This document shows positions 47,700 through 58,075 of a stretch of 64,000 nucleotides of DNA, piece after piece. The stretch lies in NCBI GenBank assembly GCA_903813345.2, contig CAIIXF020000010.1, positions 15,759,181-15,823,180 on the forward strand, read 5' to 3'. How positions within the stretch are numbered: position 1 is the first letter of the stretch; each line of letters begins with the position of its first letter. Origin of the DNA: Owenia fusiformis. Taxonomy: Eukaryota > Annelida > Polychaeta > Sabellida > Oweniidae. A model generated the notes under the pieces. The model was given only the letters and a program-made list of their open reading frames with translations, was not told the origin of the DNA and did not search any database. A program made the translations under genes and the position numbers.

Positions 47700-48145
47700 A
47701 TCGATTGATGTCAAACACAAAATACATTTATGTGGTATAAAGTACAGAAACAGAGTAAAAGGTTATATTTTAGAATATCACCTTGTGTTACCCCATTGAA
47801 GCGGCGGTTGCAATTTTTTCTATTAATATAGACGATTAATCATAAACGATATGCATTTATGTCAAATTATTACAGAAGCATAATAAACGTTATCTTTAGA
47901 ATATCACCTTGTGTAACCTCACTTTACGTAGTGCCTTTTGCTCCTGTTTCTATCAATATATCGAGATTTTAAAAATAATTTGATACCATATACGAAAAGT
48001 TGTCTTAAGAAAGCAACCTTGCGTAACCCCATTTTAGTGCCTTTTGCCCCTGTGTATATCAATATAAAAGCTGTTTTCTTTATGAGGGAAGTCTGTTCTA
48101 TCAAACAGTACAATCATTTTTGTGGGAAAGTATAAACACAAAATC
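47700..48145. repeat. Direct repeats (GCCTTTTGC..CTGTTTCTATCAATAT)
   Basis: A segment containing CACCTTGTGT(A/T)ACC, then 'TAGTGCCTTTTGC.CCTGT', recurs near 47778, 47905 and 48015. The last is a copy of 48925-49070 with about 90% identity over 140 bp. Confidence 0.6.
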
Positions 48146-48239
48146 ATATTTGTGGTATAAAGTACAAAGCACATGGTGAACAAGATCGTACCTAAAACAT
48201 ACATGTAGCAGTGTGGACTTGATGGCCCAGAAAGCAAGA

Positions 48240-48915
48240 AAGCAAGATGACCGCCGAAAAGTTAATCAGTTCAAGAACATCTCACCATGTAAAAAATTGA
48301 AGACAATCCTTTAAGTGGTTTTCCTGGAATCACGATGACAAGATTTATGTAAAACTTCCAAGATGGCCGCCAGAATGCAAGATGGCTGCCGAAAAGTTAA
48401 TCAGCTCTAGAACTTCTTTCTATTACCATGTGTTAAAATTAGAAATAAATCTGTTGAAGTTGTTTTCCTTGAATCGCGATGACAAGGTTTATCTAAAAAC
48501 TTCCTAGATGGCCGCCAGAATGCAAGATGGCCGCCGGAAAACGAATGAGCTCTAGGACTTCTTACCATGTAACATGTGTGCAAATTTGAAGTAAATCTGT
48601 TTAGTGGTTTTCCTGGCATCGCGATGACAAGATTTAATTAAAGACTTTCGAGATGGCCGCCAAAATGCAAGATGGCCACTTAAAAGTTATTCAGCTTTAG
48701 AACTTCTTACCATGTAACATGTGTGAAAATTTGAAGAAAATCCGTTTGGTTTTCCTGAAATCGTGATGACAAGATTTATCTTAAAACTTCCAAGATGGCC
48801 GCCAGAATGCAAAATGGCCACCGGAAAACAAATGAGCTCTAGGACTTCTTACCATGTAACATGTGTGAACATTTGAAGTACATCTGTGAAGTGGTTTTCC
48901 TGGAATCGTGATGAC
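48240..48915 (+). repeat. Tandem array, five ~140-bp 'GATGGCCGCC' units
   Basis: Units start with CAAGATGGCCGCCGGAAAA near 48244, 48379, 48523, 48668 and 48809. Each holds 'CTTACCATGTAACATGTGTG', 'GTGGTTTTCCTGGAATC' and 'GATGACAAGATTTAT'. Length varies slightly between units. Non-coding. Confidence 0.85.
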
Positions 48916-48924
48916 TAGAAAGTG

Positions 48925-49070
48925 AGACTTCAGGATGCCACCTTTTCTAGCCCCATTTTAGTGCCTTTTGCCCCTGTTTCTATCAATATAAGAGGTGTTT
49001 TCTTTAAGAGGGAAGTCTGTTCTATCAAACGGTACAATCATTTTATGTGGGAAAGTACCGGACAACAAAA
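48925..49070. repeat. Direct copy of 48000-48140
   Basis: It shares 'CCCCATTTTAGTGCCTTTTG', 'TCTATCAATATAA' and 'GAGGGAAGTCTGTTCTATC' with the earlier copy, so the five-unit array is bracketed by direct repeats. Confidence 0.75.
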
Positions 49071-49616
49071 CTTGTTTTCAGAGGGACCAGATCAGGGACT
49101 ATGTAGGTCGAATAAGCTGCAAAAAGTACCCCACCTTAAATTGAATCCTAGTATGATGAAAATGAAAGACTATTATGTCGCCAGTATCGACGTACAATTA
49201 TTTTTTGAAATTAGTCTTCTGTGTTCCAGAATAATGGGGGGTGTACGACAAGGGTCTAAAATTTCAATATTTTGAAGTATTTTTACAAAGTACAAAATCA
49301 ATTTAATAATTCAATAAAAATTATAAGGACAAAGTAAATTTGCTTTGTTTTATTTTATTATTAATATGTTTAAGCTATATTTAATGCATATTCATTATAT
49401 ATTAATGAAAAATAAATGAAATGATGATAAATAAAAATACAATGGCAGACTTAACTGTAATACAATAACATCTAATAAAGGATGGGTATCGATATGGCGA
49501 ATTTTTTAAACACACGTTTCTCTTAAACCAGTCATCAAAAAATTCTGAAAATTGTACACATTGTCAATTTAATGGTAATATTTTTAATGGTAACAATATA
49601 ATTGGAAATATATATA

Positions 49617-50667
49617 CAGGGTGTTCCAAAAGTAACAGGACTGGTGCTGGCATTTTGTTAAATATGCACCAATCGTCTTCAAAATTTGACATAATGTACT
49701 TCCATGTGTCGTTACTAAAACTGCAAAGTTTCGACAAGAAATATGTAGCTTGGGTAGAGTTATGGTTGCTATGGTAACACGACATCACAATACCCGGGGC
49801 AACATTCCACCAAAAAGTTACATTAAGACAGAAAGAGACATTAAGCATTTTGTACATCCCATATCAAAGTTAAAATGCAACAACTGGTAGGAATAACATT
49901 TGTTTTACATAATTTAATATTCCTATGTATCCTATTTACTTTGAAAAATAGGCTCCTCTTTGGTCAGTAGAAGAGTAGCACTCTGTATCCATGACTCAAA
50001 CACATGAGTGAATCCATTTGAGGACATGTCACGCATGGTCGATTGAACAACTTGGAGAAGGTCATTCTCATCTTTAAAGATCTTACAGCACTGATTAGCA
50101 TTCCATTCTCCATGTAAGAAAAATTGGATGTTGCATGATCAGAAGAGTATGGTGCATGGTTTAAGAACTCAAGACCTAGCTCCTCTATAGCTGCATGGTC
50201 TTTAATGGTGACCCGCGGGCAGGCGCGTTATCAAGGTGGATGACTGGCTTCAAATTGGGTCTTTTCAAAAACTCAACCATGAATTGTTCAGACTGTTATT
50301 CATAGTGATATTCCAGGAAATTGAATAAATATTATTATTATGAAATCATACTTGAGTTTGTAGCAACACCTTTACAACAAAGCAACTAATAAAATAAACA
50401 AGAAATGTTGTATTATAATACGTGAATTAGATACTTTCTTCGGTAATACAAAAATGTTAGATATCACATTTTCAGAAAAAGTTGCCCCGGGTATTGTGAT
50501 GTCATGTTACTGTAGTAACAACAACTCTACCCGCATTTCATCATTTTTTCTGAAACTATACAGTTTTAGTTGCAATGCTTCAAAGTACAATTAGTGAAAA
50601 TTTGAAGACACCCGGTGCAAAATTGACAAAATGCCAGCACCAGTCCTGTTACTTTTGGAACACCCTG
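49617..50667 (-). mobile_element. Mariner-like element, 1,051 bp, long inverted ends
   Basis: The ends CAGGGTGTTCCAAAAGTAAC and the exact inverse, GTTACTTTTGGAACACCCTG, are each flanked by TA, the mariner/Tc1 target duplication. Inverted similarity extends beyond 200 bp at each side (to the GTTGCCCCGGGTATTGTGAT block), far longer than the roughly 30-bp ends usual for mariners. A decayed transposase C-terminus lies inside on the minus strand. Confidence 0.85.
49960..50285 (-). pseudogene. Mariner transposase C-terminal remnant
   Basis: On the minus strand there is an HLDNAPA block (equivalent of the HDNARPH motif that carries the second catalytic Asp). After a frameshift comes IEELGLEFLNHAPYSSDHA, the decayed form of the hallmark 'HPPYSPDLAPSDF' stretch. 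At least one frameshift is present and the N-terminal two thirds are missing. Confidence 0.75.
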
Positions 50668-50709
50668 TATATATATATACTTTCATCTATATTGTTTTAG
50701 AAAGCACAT

Positions 50710-51090
50710 CAAACACTTGTTTTGTTCCTGGTATCATGTTTCCAGAGTGAAATGAAACGTCTTTCCGAACCTCATTGGAACAAAACGACATAAACACAAC
50801 ATGTATAGGTCTCTCAATATTGTAATTGTACAAATGAAATTTTGGTTGATTAAAAAAAAGTATCTTGTTAATGAAATAAAAGGTTTATCTTGATTTTTAT
50901 CTATTTTGGAGGGATTTTAAATTTTTTTTTGAATGCTTTTTAAAATCAACCAAAAATTCCTTTGTATAACTATAATATTGAGAGGTCTAAAAACATGTTG
51001 TATATGCTATTTTGTTCCAACAAGGTTCGGAAAGACATTTTATTTCATTCTCAAGAATTGGTAGAAAGGAGCAAAAACAATTGCACTAGA
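50710..51090. repeat. Imperfect ~380-bp palindrome
   Basis: The left half has TTTTGTTCCTGG...TCTTTCCGAACCT...GGAACAAAACG...ATTTTGGTTGATT; the right half has the inverse blocks AATCAACCAAAAATT, TTTTGTTCCAACAAGGTTCGG and GGAGCAAAAACAA. It can fold back along nearly its whole length and lies inside the outer repeat at 49471-51280. Confidence 0.7.
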
Positions 51091-51287
51091 AAAACAAAAA
51101 ATGTTAACAAAAACTGTTATATAAGATATTTCTAAATAATTTTCGCATTAAATTGTTGTCAATCAGTCAACATTACATAAAATACCGTGTTTTTTTACAA
51201 GAATAATTTCAATGATTGGTTTGAGAAAAAAACATTGTTGAATTCAGTTCTCCATATCGATACCACTCATTTAGTCAATGGTAGCAC

Positions 51288-51530
51288 AGATATTTAATGG
51301 TAAGTAATCGTAAGTGATAGTAAAGGATGTTGCAGATAATTAAGGGCGATGTAACCATTTAAGGCTAACACAGATAGAAAATGTAACTCAGATAGTTAAA
51401 TGTAACATGGAAAAATAAGACTTATTACCCTTGACAGTTAGCAGATATTTAGGGGTAACACAGATAGGTAAAGATGACACAGATACTCAAGTGTGATGCA
51501 GATAGAAAGGCTCAGTGTAAATATTTGGGT
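51288..51530. repeat. Degenerate GTAACACAGATA short tandem repeats
   Basis: Roughly eight to ten loose units with the core 'AACACAGATAG.TAAA' and variable spacing of 20-30 bp. Confidence 0.6.
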
Positions 51531-52084
51531 AAATCACATAGGTTAAAGCGATAACTACTTATACGCTAGTATATCAATTTATGACAACATTGGATATGGG
51601 GGTCAGAGCTTATAAATAAGTTTTAAAACAAATATATAGTTTAGATCTATTTTTCAGATGAATTAAGATTTATTTAGGCATGTCATCTTCGAGGATACGA
51701 AACAAAAGTGAATACGAAACTAAAGCCTATACATGACAACAGTGGCTGGAATCATAATTTGGCGCACTTTTCAACATCTACGTTAGCAAGCAAGACGTAT
51801 TGAATCTAGCAAGCAAGACATATTTCAAGTTCCCATCACAATCCCCAAAAACGCCATCTCATTTATATTAATGTATAGTAAGTATGCGGAAGGAAACAAC
51901 AGATCATGAAATTATTTCTAATTGATTTAATAATTTTTTACCAATATTGGTACAAATCTAGCCAAGGAGATTCCAAAATCCCAAAAATGCTTTAATGAAT
52001 ACCTAGCAAGAGTTCAAAAGTTCAATATATATTTATCTCAAAAAGATCTCAAAAACTGAGCTTGAATAAGAAATGTGTCTTTAA

Positions 52085-52870
52085 AAATCTTCCTCGCCTG
52101 GACCTGATGGGATTCTACCATCACTTATTAGGTTTGCAAGACAGTTTTTAATTGATCCACTCTTGTATATATTTAACTTATCTTTTAAATCTGGTAAAAT
52201 TGGCCAAAGTAACACCTATATTTAAAAAAGGCGTCACTACAAATCCTTCAAACTATAGACCAATTTCCGTTTTATCGGTATTTTCTAAATAGTTAGAAAA
52301 GATCATGCACGTAAAACTCAATGTTTTTTAGAACGTTTTGAAATTATTTTCACTTATCAATTTGGATTTCAGAAATTCAATTCTACCTACATGGCCATTT
52401 TATATTTCATTGAACAAATTCGAAAATCAACTGATTTGGGAAAAACAGGCATTGGCATAACATTAGATTTTTCCAAGGCCTTTGACACAAATAATCATGG
52501 TATTTTGATACATAAATTTGAATATTATGGCATCAAAGGAATAGCTTAGTCCTGCTTTGAAAGCTATTTAAAGACTATGAACAGTATGTCACCATTAACA
52601 ATAATGAATCTAGACAATCATCTCTAAACTGTGGTGTTCCGCAGGGCTCGGTACTTGGACCCCTATTATTCATTCTTTACATAAATGATCTGCTTATTGT
52701 TGCCCCTAATCTAAAATTTATTATGTTTGCTGATGACACCAATCTTATTGACCGTAATTTAAATGAACTTATGACTAGAACTAATGCAAACTTGAATTAA
52801 ATAGATGACTGGATAAAAGCAAACAAACGTTCACTTAATATTGGCAAAACCAATGATTTTTTGTTTGAAC
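52085..52870 (+). pseudogene. Second LINE RT fragment (CR1/L2-like)
   Basis: Decayed RT spread over several frames: SPGPDGILPSLI, KVTPIFKKG, NYRPISVLSVFSK, SKAFDT, then GVPQGSVLGPLLFILYINDL (motif B) and FADDTNLI (motif C). Stops and frameshifts occur throughout and neither end of the element is found. The GVPQGSVLGP and YINDL wording is typical of CR1/L2-clade LINEs, a different lineage from the LINE at 25900-40195, whose motif B is HQGGVWS. Confidence 0.85.
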
Positions 52871-53588
52871 CCAAAAGAAATCAAAGAAAGAGCACATAAA
52901 ATCTTTTGAAACAAAGATTTCTCGCGTAATGGAATTATTACACCAAAAGTAGTGCGAAATGGCCTTTTCACGTGTTGGCAAAAGTTTCGATGACATTTAA
53001 AGACATACTTCCTCTTTCACGTATGTTATCCCATGTAAATGGGTATACCAGCGCTAATATCTTTGTTCCGTGGTAAAGTAAAGCTATCAAACATTGTCTG
53101 AAGAGCAAATTTATCTCCGTAATTCTAATTTTAGCATGGCGACCTTGACCTTGAAAAAATATATCCATTTGGGCGATAATAGATGATTCAAAATTGAAAA
53201 TGAGTGCTTTTTAGTAGTTTTACTTTGACCAAGCCTAGAAACAAATTGAAGTGGTAAACCTACCCCCAATTTTTGACATTTTTTGTTGTCTAGAAGTGTC
53301 CTAGATGATATCAAAGTTTAAGAAAATTTGTGTGTCTAGAAATATTTTATAAATTAGTGCCATTATGGTTGGTTTGGGTGCTTTTTTGCTCTCATTTTTT
53401 ACCCCATTTCTACGGTTGCCATGGCAACTATTGGGCTTTGGTAACCATGCCAACTTGATTTTTGAAGGACATCCACTTGATAGTAGTTGGGCCAAGTTTG
53501 ATGGAAAATGGGCCTGGTTTGATATGCTGGCAGTGAGGTTGATTGTGGCAAGTAATAAAAATTGATAATCATCTTCATTTTATTCCAG
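52871..53588. other. Spacer before SUEL-like exon
   Basis: It holds molluscan-style 'GACCTTGACCTTGA' and GGTTGCCATGGCAAC passages that look repeat-derived. An ATG at 53365 opens a hydrophobic 25-codon frame ending in phase 1 at a weak donor (TTTG|GTAACC, 53440). It could be a signal-peptide exon for the next exon, but the sequence context makes this doubtful. Confidence 0.3.
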
Positions 53589-53915
53589 AATGTCAGAGGT
53601 TACCCTGTGGAGGTGACAATGCAGTAGCAAAAGTGATACAATGTCCAAAATATCACGAGATACAGATACTACGAGTAAAGAATATAGCTGAACGAACGTG
53701 CGATGGTATCAAGATATGTGAAACACAAATCCGTTACCCACATAACATTAAAAGAAAATGCAATAATCGAAACAGATGTCTATTCGCGTCTTTGACATTA
53801 GAGAATGAAGGTGAAAGGTGCAAAACATTTGATGAAGATGGGCGGATCATTTGGCATAAAACAACAACCCAGGAGGTCTGCTACAACTGTCATCCTTTGC
53901 CAACAACGACCCCAG
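53589..53915 (+). CDS. SUEL/galactose-binding-lectin-like exon
   Basis: The exon has acceptor TTTTATTCCAG and donor CCAG|GTTTCA, is 327 nt and is symmetric 1-1. It encodes about 109 residues with eight or more cysteines. The pattern QCPKYHEIQILRVKN...C...C...KRKCNNRNRCLFAS...C...VCYNC follows the SUEL (rhamnose/galactose-binding lectin) layout: an opening 'Cp...I.I..A', a central 'KCnGkqsC' and a closing 'Y.C'. It ends in a PTTTP linker. Such domains bind terminal sugars outside the cell. The 1-1 phase fits insertion upstream of the phase 1 exon at 60046, so it may be the N-terminal domain of gene B across a 6.1-kb transposon-filled intron; a separate gene is equally possible. Confidence 0.5.
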
Positions 53916-54022
53916 GTTTCATTTCACCAACTAAGGTGGACAACCAGTACTTAAATGGCACGTATATTGTATGGCATGTATATTGTATGAATATCAATAT
54001 TAAAAGGATTCTCTTAAATCCT

Positions 54023-54145
54023 TTTCACCCGATGATATTGACATCATTTGCGATTTATTTGAACCTTGCAAAGTAATTGCTTTTGAAACAGTGTACTGTG
54101 TACTGTTTCAAAAGCAATTTCCTAAATGGAAAAGAATCGGGTGAA
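54023..54145. repeat. Hairpin: perfect 18-bp stem, 9-nt loop, extended outer stem
   Basis: AATTGCTTTTGAAACAGT (54075-54092) pairs exactly with ACTGTTTCAAAAGCAATT (54102-54119). Further out, TTCACCCGAT (54023) pairs with ATCGGGTGAA (54136). The stem-loop is of small-RNA-precursor size but may equally be a MITE core. Confidence 0.7.
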
Positions 54146-55405
54146 TTCAAAGAAATATTTCTTTATAAAAAAGTTTGAGAGATGCAATTTCTCAAGGTTA
54201 TCTCCACGCATAGCAAATATATGTCACTTGGAACTTTCTTTCAGAGAAAACATGTATATTACACGTTACCCAGATGATTGACCTAATCTATGATGATAGA
54301 GGCCCTCAGTATAGCCATTAAAAAAGTTTTTAAAAGCCTCCATTGGAGAGATAGATTTTGAGAGTTGGGTGAGATTTCTTACATTCTTTTTCATCCATGT
54401 CTTAATTGTTTGGAGGCTATTTGCCCGAGAGCCAAATAACAAAGGATGAGTCCGGATATATGCCCTTTTGGTCCCTCGGTTAAATGTATGTGAAATATAA
54501 TTTTTATAAGTGTCCTAGTTATATTTACTGCCTTATATTATCTACCTTTTCATGAGTTTCGCTGCATAATTAACCCCTGCTAAGAGTCAAAATAAGTATC
54601 CTTACAGAAGACAAATAATCATCACGAGATACCAGTCAATATACAAAGATTTGTACTTGAATTTCTTTTCAATAAGCATTCCCTTTGATGACAATATTCT
54701 TCATTAATTGTGATACAATTTGACGTTTTTGTACTCTCAGAAGAATAAGATATTGAGGTTTAATAATATGTGTGATTGAGTTGGTTTTTCAGACATTACA
54801 ATTTTCAATATTTTCTAAGTCGATGGCCATAAGCTTACTCATTCCAGGACTCATCATTTGAATATCGTTATTAATTTTAAAATCTCAAAGAATAAAGTTG
54901 TAACTAAATCCTGACATTAAAATATGTTTAAGATACTTCAAAGCATTTTAAAGCAGTGTTTAGCTAATCACAAAACAGGTGTGTCTATAGGAGACCCTAA
55001 AGGCGACTTAAAAGTAAATCAATTTTAAACATATGAGGGACGTTTAGTCCAATAAACAGAAACCAAACTGTATTTTAATTTTATATATCATATATATATT
55101 GTATCAGTTCATGTAAAATACCTTTATCCATAAAAGTGTAGAACTACCTTAATCCATAAAAGTGTGGAACAACCTTAATCTGTTCATAAAAGCGTAGAAC
55201 TACCTTATCTGTTCATAAAATGTAAAACTATTACAAAAGAGTGACCAGAAGTGAAGGTGTGCCTGAAATATGAAAAGCAGCAATAAATGGATAGCAGTCA
55301 TACATTAAAACCTCACATCTCATATGCATATCAATGTTTCATGTTTTAATGGGTAAAACGATGTTTGGAATGGGGATTAAGTAAATTATAAATGAAACTA
55401 GAGCA
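54146..55405. other. Intergenic or intronic, nothing recognised
   Basis: AT-rich. A local triplet of 'CATAAAAGTGTAGAACTACCTTAATC' units (55123-55215) is the only structure noticed. Confidence 0.4.
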
Positions 55406-55917
55406 TCCCCATTCAAAGGTAGTTTAGAAAATACATCACCAAGAAAATGCATTTTCTTTGATTTTGGAGCTCCCAGAGGGTAAATTAAGATTATGAATTT
55501 CACTTTTAGATTTTTATGAAACAAATTGCCTATATCATTATGTATGTTGTAATATTATACATTATACTACACATTTAATTTTTAAATGTTATTATCGAAT
55601 TCAAATATAAATCAACTATTTTAACTGAGCCAAGTATTGGATGATTGAAGGCAGTTTTGATCAAAGCAAAGGGTTAATTTTATTCTCACCTGTCTCAACA
55701 AAACAGGAATATCCCAGAATTCATACAGTCATACTTATCTTATGTAAACTATATCATTGATTGGCCAAGGGTTCATCTATAACCTTGGGAAATGACCTCT
55801 TCTGGACGAAAAGCGTGGGAATATCTGATATGACCAGTTCCCATGATAGTGTGTCACCTGTCATTTCTCTGGAATGCTGTACACTTTCCTCCAAAAGATT
55901 GAAAACAATTGTAGTTC

Positions 55918-56378
55918 AGTAAAACCTGTATATCTGAACACTTGGCTAATCCGAACACCTCCCAATTTGAACATTTTTTGGTCCCGTTTTTCCTCCCATT
56001 GACTCAAATGTTAAAAAACTTGAAATATGAACACCTCCCAATTTGGACAGTGAACAGTCATGTTTGAAAAATTAACCTATCTAATCTGAACACATAAAAT
56101 ATCACATGTTCCATACAAAATTGATCAAATATTTGAAAAGAACTTGAACGATCTCACTCATGGTGGGGCTTTCTAGGATGACTAAATTCATTTGAATCAG
56201 ATTTTCATGTCACTGTAATGCCATAAAGCTAAGTAGTCAAAAAAACTATAATATTTATTGAGAATTTGTTTCTATTTCTTCAAAATCCCAAATCTTGCAA
56301 ATGCAAAACCTCAAAATGTGAACACCTCCTAATCCGAACGCTCTTAGCTGGTCCCTTGGATTAGACAGGTTTTACTGT
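55918..56378. mobile_element. Pogo/Tigger-like MITE
   Basis: The left end CAGTAAAACCTGTATATCTG is matched by the inverted right end ACAGGTTTTACTG followed by TA. Repeated 'CTAATCCGAACACCTCC.AATTTGAACA' motifs occur at both sides. It is the fullest copy of the family seen at 56-225 and 780-966. Confidence 0.6.
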
Positions 56379-56413
56379 AGGTACATTCCCCTCTAAAAGT
56401 TACTGAAATCACT

Positions 56414-56770
56414 GGCTGGGAATTGGTGTTCGCTTACACACAGGTGTTCAATAGAGTATACTCATATGTTCACTGGGCACAGTATTTCACTAAAGAGATG
56501 TTCATTTTTGACAGTTTTACTGTACTGGGAATTGGTGTTCACTATACACAGGTGTTCAATAGAGTAGACGCATGTGTTCACTGGGCACAGATCTTCACTA
56601 AAGAGGTGTTCATTGGGATATTTTTACTGTACTGAAATCACTGGCTGGGACGGAATCGGTGTTCACTATACACAGGTGTTCAATAGAGTAGAGGCATGTC
56701 ACTGGGCACAGATCTTCACTAAAGAGTTGTTCACTATGACAATTTTACTGTACTGAAATCAATCACTGGG
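56414..56770 (+). repeat. ~115-bp tandem repeat, three units
   Basis: Each unit reads GGTGTTCACTATACACAGGTGTTCAATAGAGTA..., then CACTGGGCACAG.TCTTCACTAAAGAG.TGTTCA and 'TTTTACTGTACTG'. Units begin near 56422, 56530 and 56659. The last is slightly shortened. Confidence 0.85.
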
Positions 56771-56884
56771 AATTCACTATATACAAAATTGAAATGTGTG
56801 TATCATGCCACCCCTGCAAAATAAATGACTCGCCCACTTGGTCTCTTGGATCCACTTGCAAAATATATATAACCTAAAATAACT

Positions 56885-57180
56885 CACGTTAAATGGTGGC
56901 CATTTTGAAAATGGCCGCCTTAATAGCCAAAATGTCATAATAGAACAATGTGCCATGCTAATAAGTAGTCACATATCAAATATGAACAAAATCGCACAGC
57001 AAAAATTGTAAAATAGCGTGTAAAATGGCCGCCTTCTAGCCAAAATGTCATTAAACAGTGTGCCATGCCAATAATTAGTCTCATATCAAATATGAACAAA
57101 ATCGTTCCATTACTTTTAGTTATAGCAAAAATTGTAAAATCGTGTGTAAAAGCCGCCATTTTTCAAGATGGCTGCCATGT
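56885..57180. repeat. ~115-bp imperfect tandem repeat with GGCCGCC motifs
   Basis: Two full units share 'AATGGCCGCCTT..TAGCCAAAATGTCAT', 'GTGCCATGC.AATAA.TAGTC' and 'CATATCAAATATGAACAAAATCG'; a third start lies near 57148. Confidence 0.75.
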
Positions 57181-58075
57181 GTTTCTAAAATATCTACATG
57201 TCTAGCTTAATTAATGTGCTATATAACTTTTTTACTTTTAAAACTCATTGCTATTACAGTTTTATATACTGTACCTAAATGACTGTAAAATCGTCTCTAA
57301 AATGACCGCCATTTTGAAACGAGCGGCCATTTTGAAAAGCGGCTATCGAGCAGAACTTCTACTCCCATAGGGTATATGTGTCTACATGCATAAACTACGA
57401 AAAAAGCACTTGGTGAAAAATGTGTATACCCTCTGGGAGCCCCATCATGCATTTTCTTGGTGTTGTATTTTCTAAACTACCCCATTCAATGCCTGAAGCA
57501 TATAAAACATTAAGTACGTAAGATTCATGACTTCATCAAAATGTCATGTTGACCTTAGAAAATGTCAATGTGATTTGTAAAATGTCACGGTGACATTTAC
57601 AATTACAAAATTCAAACTTCAGTGATTAGATAATTTACGTGGCTACAGAGACTGCTAGGCTGTGAGTATGGGTTTGGTAAAGCAACAAAGGGCTTACCTA
57701 AAATACACATTGTGAATCCTAAGTACATGTACATGGTTCAATAAACAAAGAAAACCTTCCTAATTTCCGAATAACTATATAAAATAACTATAAAATAGCT
57801 ATAAAAATACTATAAAAGTGTAGGAAAGACCTTTTGCATCTTAAAGATTACATATTTATCTTTCAGAATAACTATATGAAATATGTACTGAGTCAGTATA
57901 ATGGTTTAAGAAAATATAAAATATAGGAAGAAATATTTTACCTGTAGCAGCTAGTGAAAATCTTTACCCATACTAAAGTAGTATATGTGACTTTGTCATG
58001 TGATCAAATAGTTATTATTTCCACTATTTATTTCTTTGTTTTACCAACAAATGTAATATCTTAATCATATTAACG

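Larger units (their letters stand above)
49471..51280. repeat. Outer imperfect inverted repeat enclosing the mariner
   Basis: GGTATCGATATGGCGAATTT (about 49486) and 'CTTAAACCAGTCATCA' at the left match, inverted, 'GATTGGTTTGAG' and 'TCCATATCGATACC' near 51215-51270 at the right. This suggests an older foldback element into which the mariner inserted. Confidence 0.5.
55406..57490. mobile_element. Foldback element with ~75-bp inverted ends
   Basis: The left end 55406-55483 (CCCCATTCAAAGGTAGTTTA and on, to CTCCCAGAGGGTAAA) is matched, inverted, by 57426-57490. Inside are the pogo-like MITE, two tandem arrays and AT-rich filler; there is no transposase. Confidence 0.65.

Noticed and set aside
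53365-53440. Hydrophobic ATG frame (25 codons, phase 1 donor) that could be a signal-peptide exon for the SUEL-like exon
   Set aside because: The donor GTAACC is weak, the N-terminus lacks a basic residue, and the sequence sits in repeat-like DNA (GGTTGCCATGGCAAC). Only the phase fits, so I did not annotate it as an exon.
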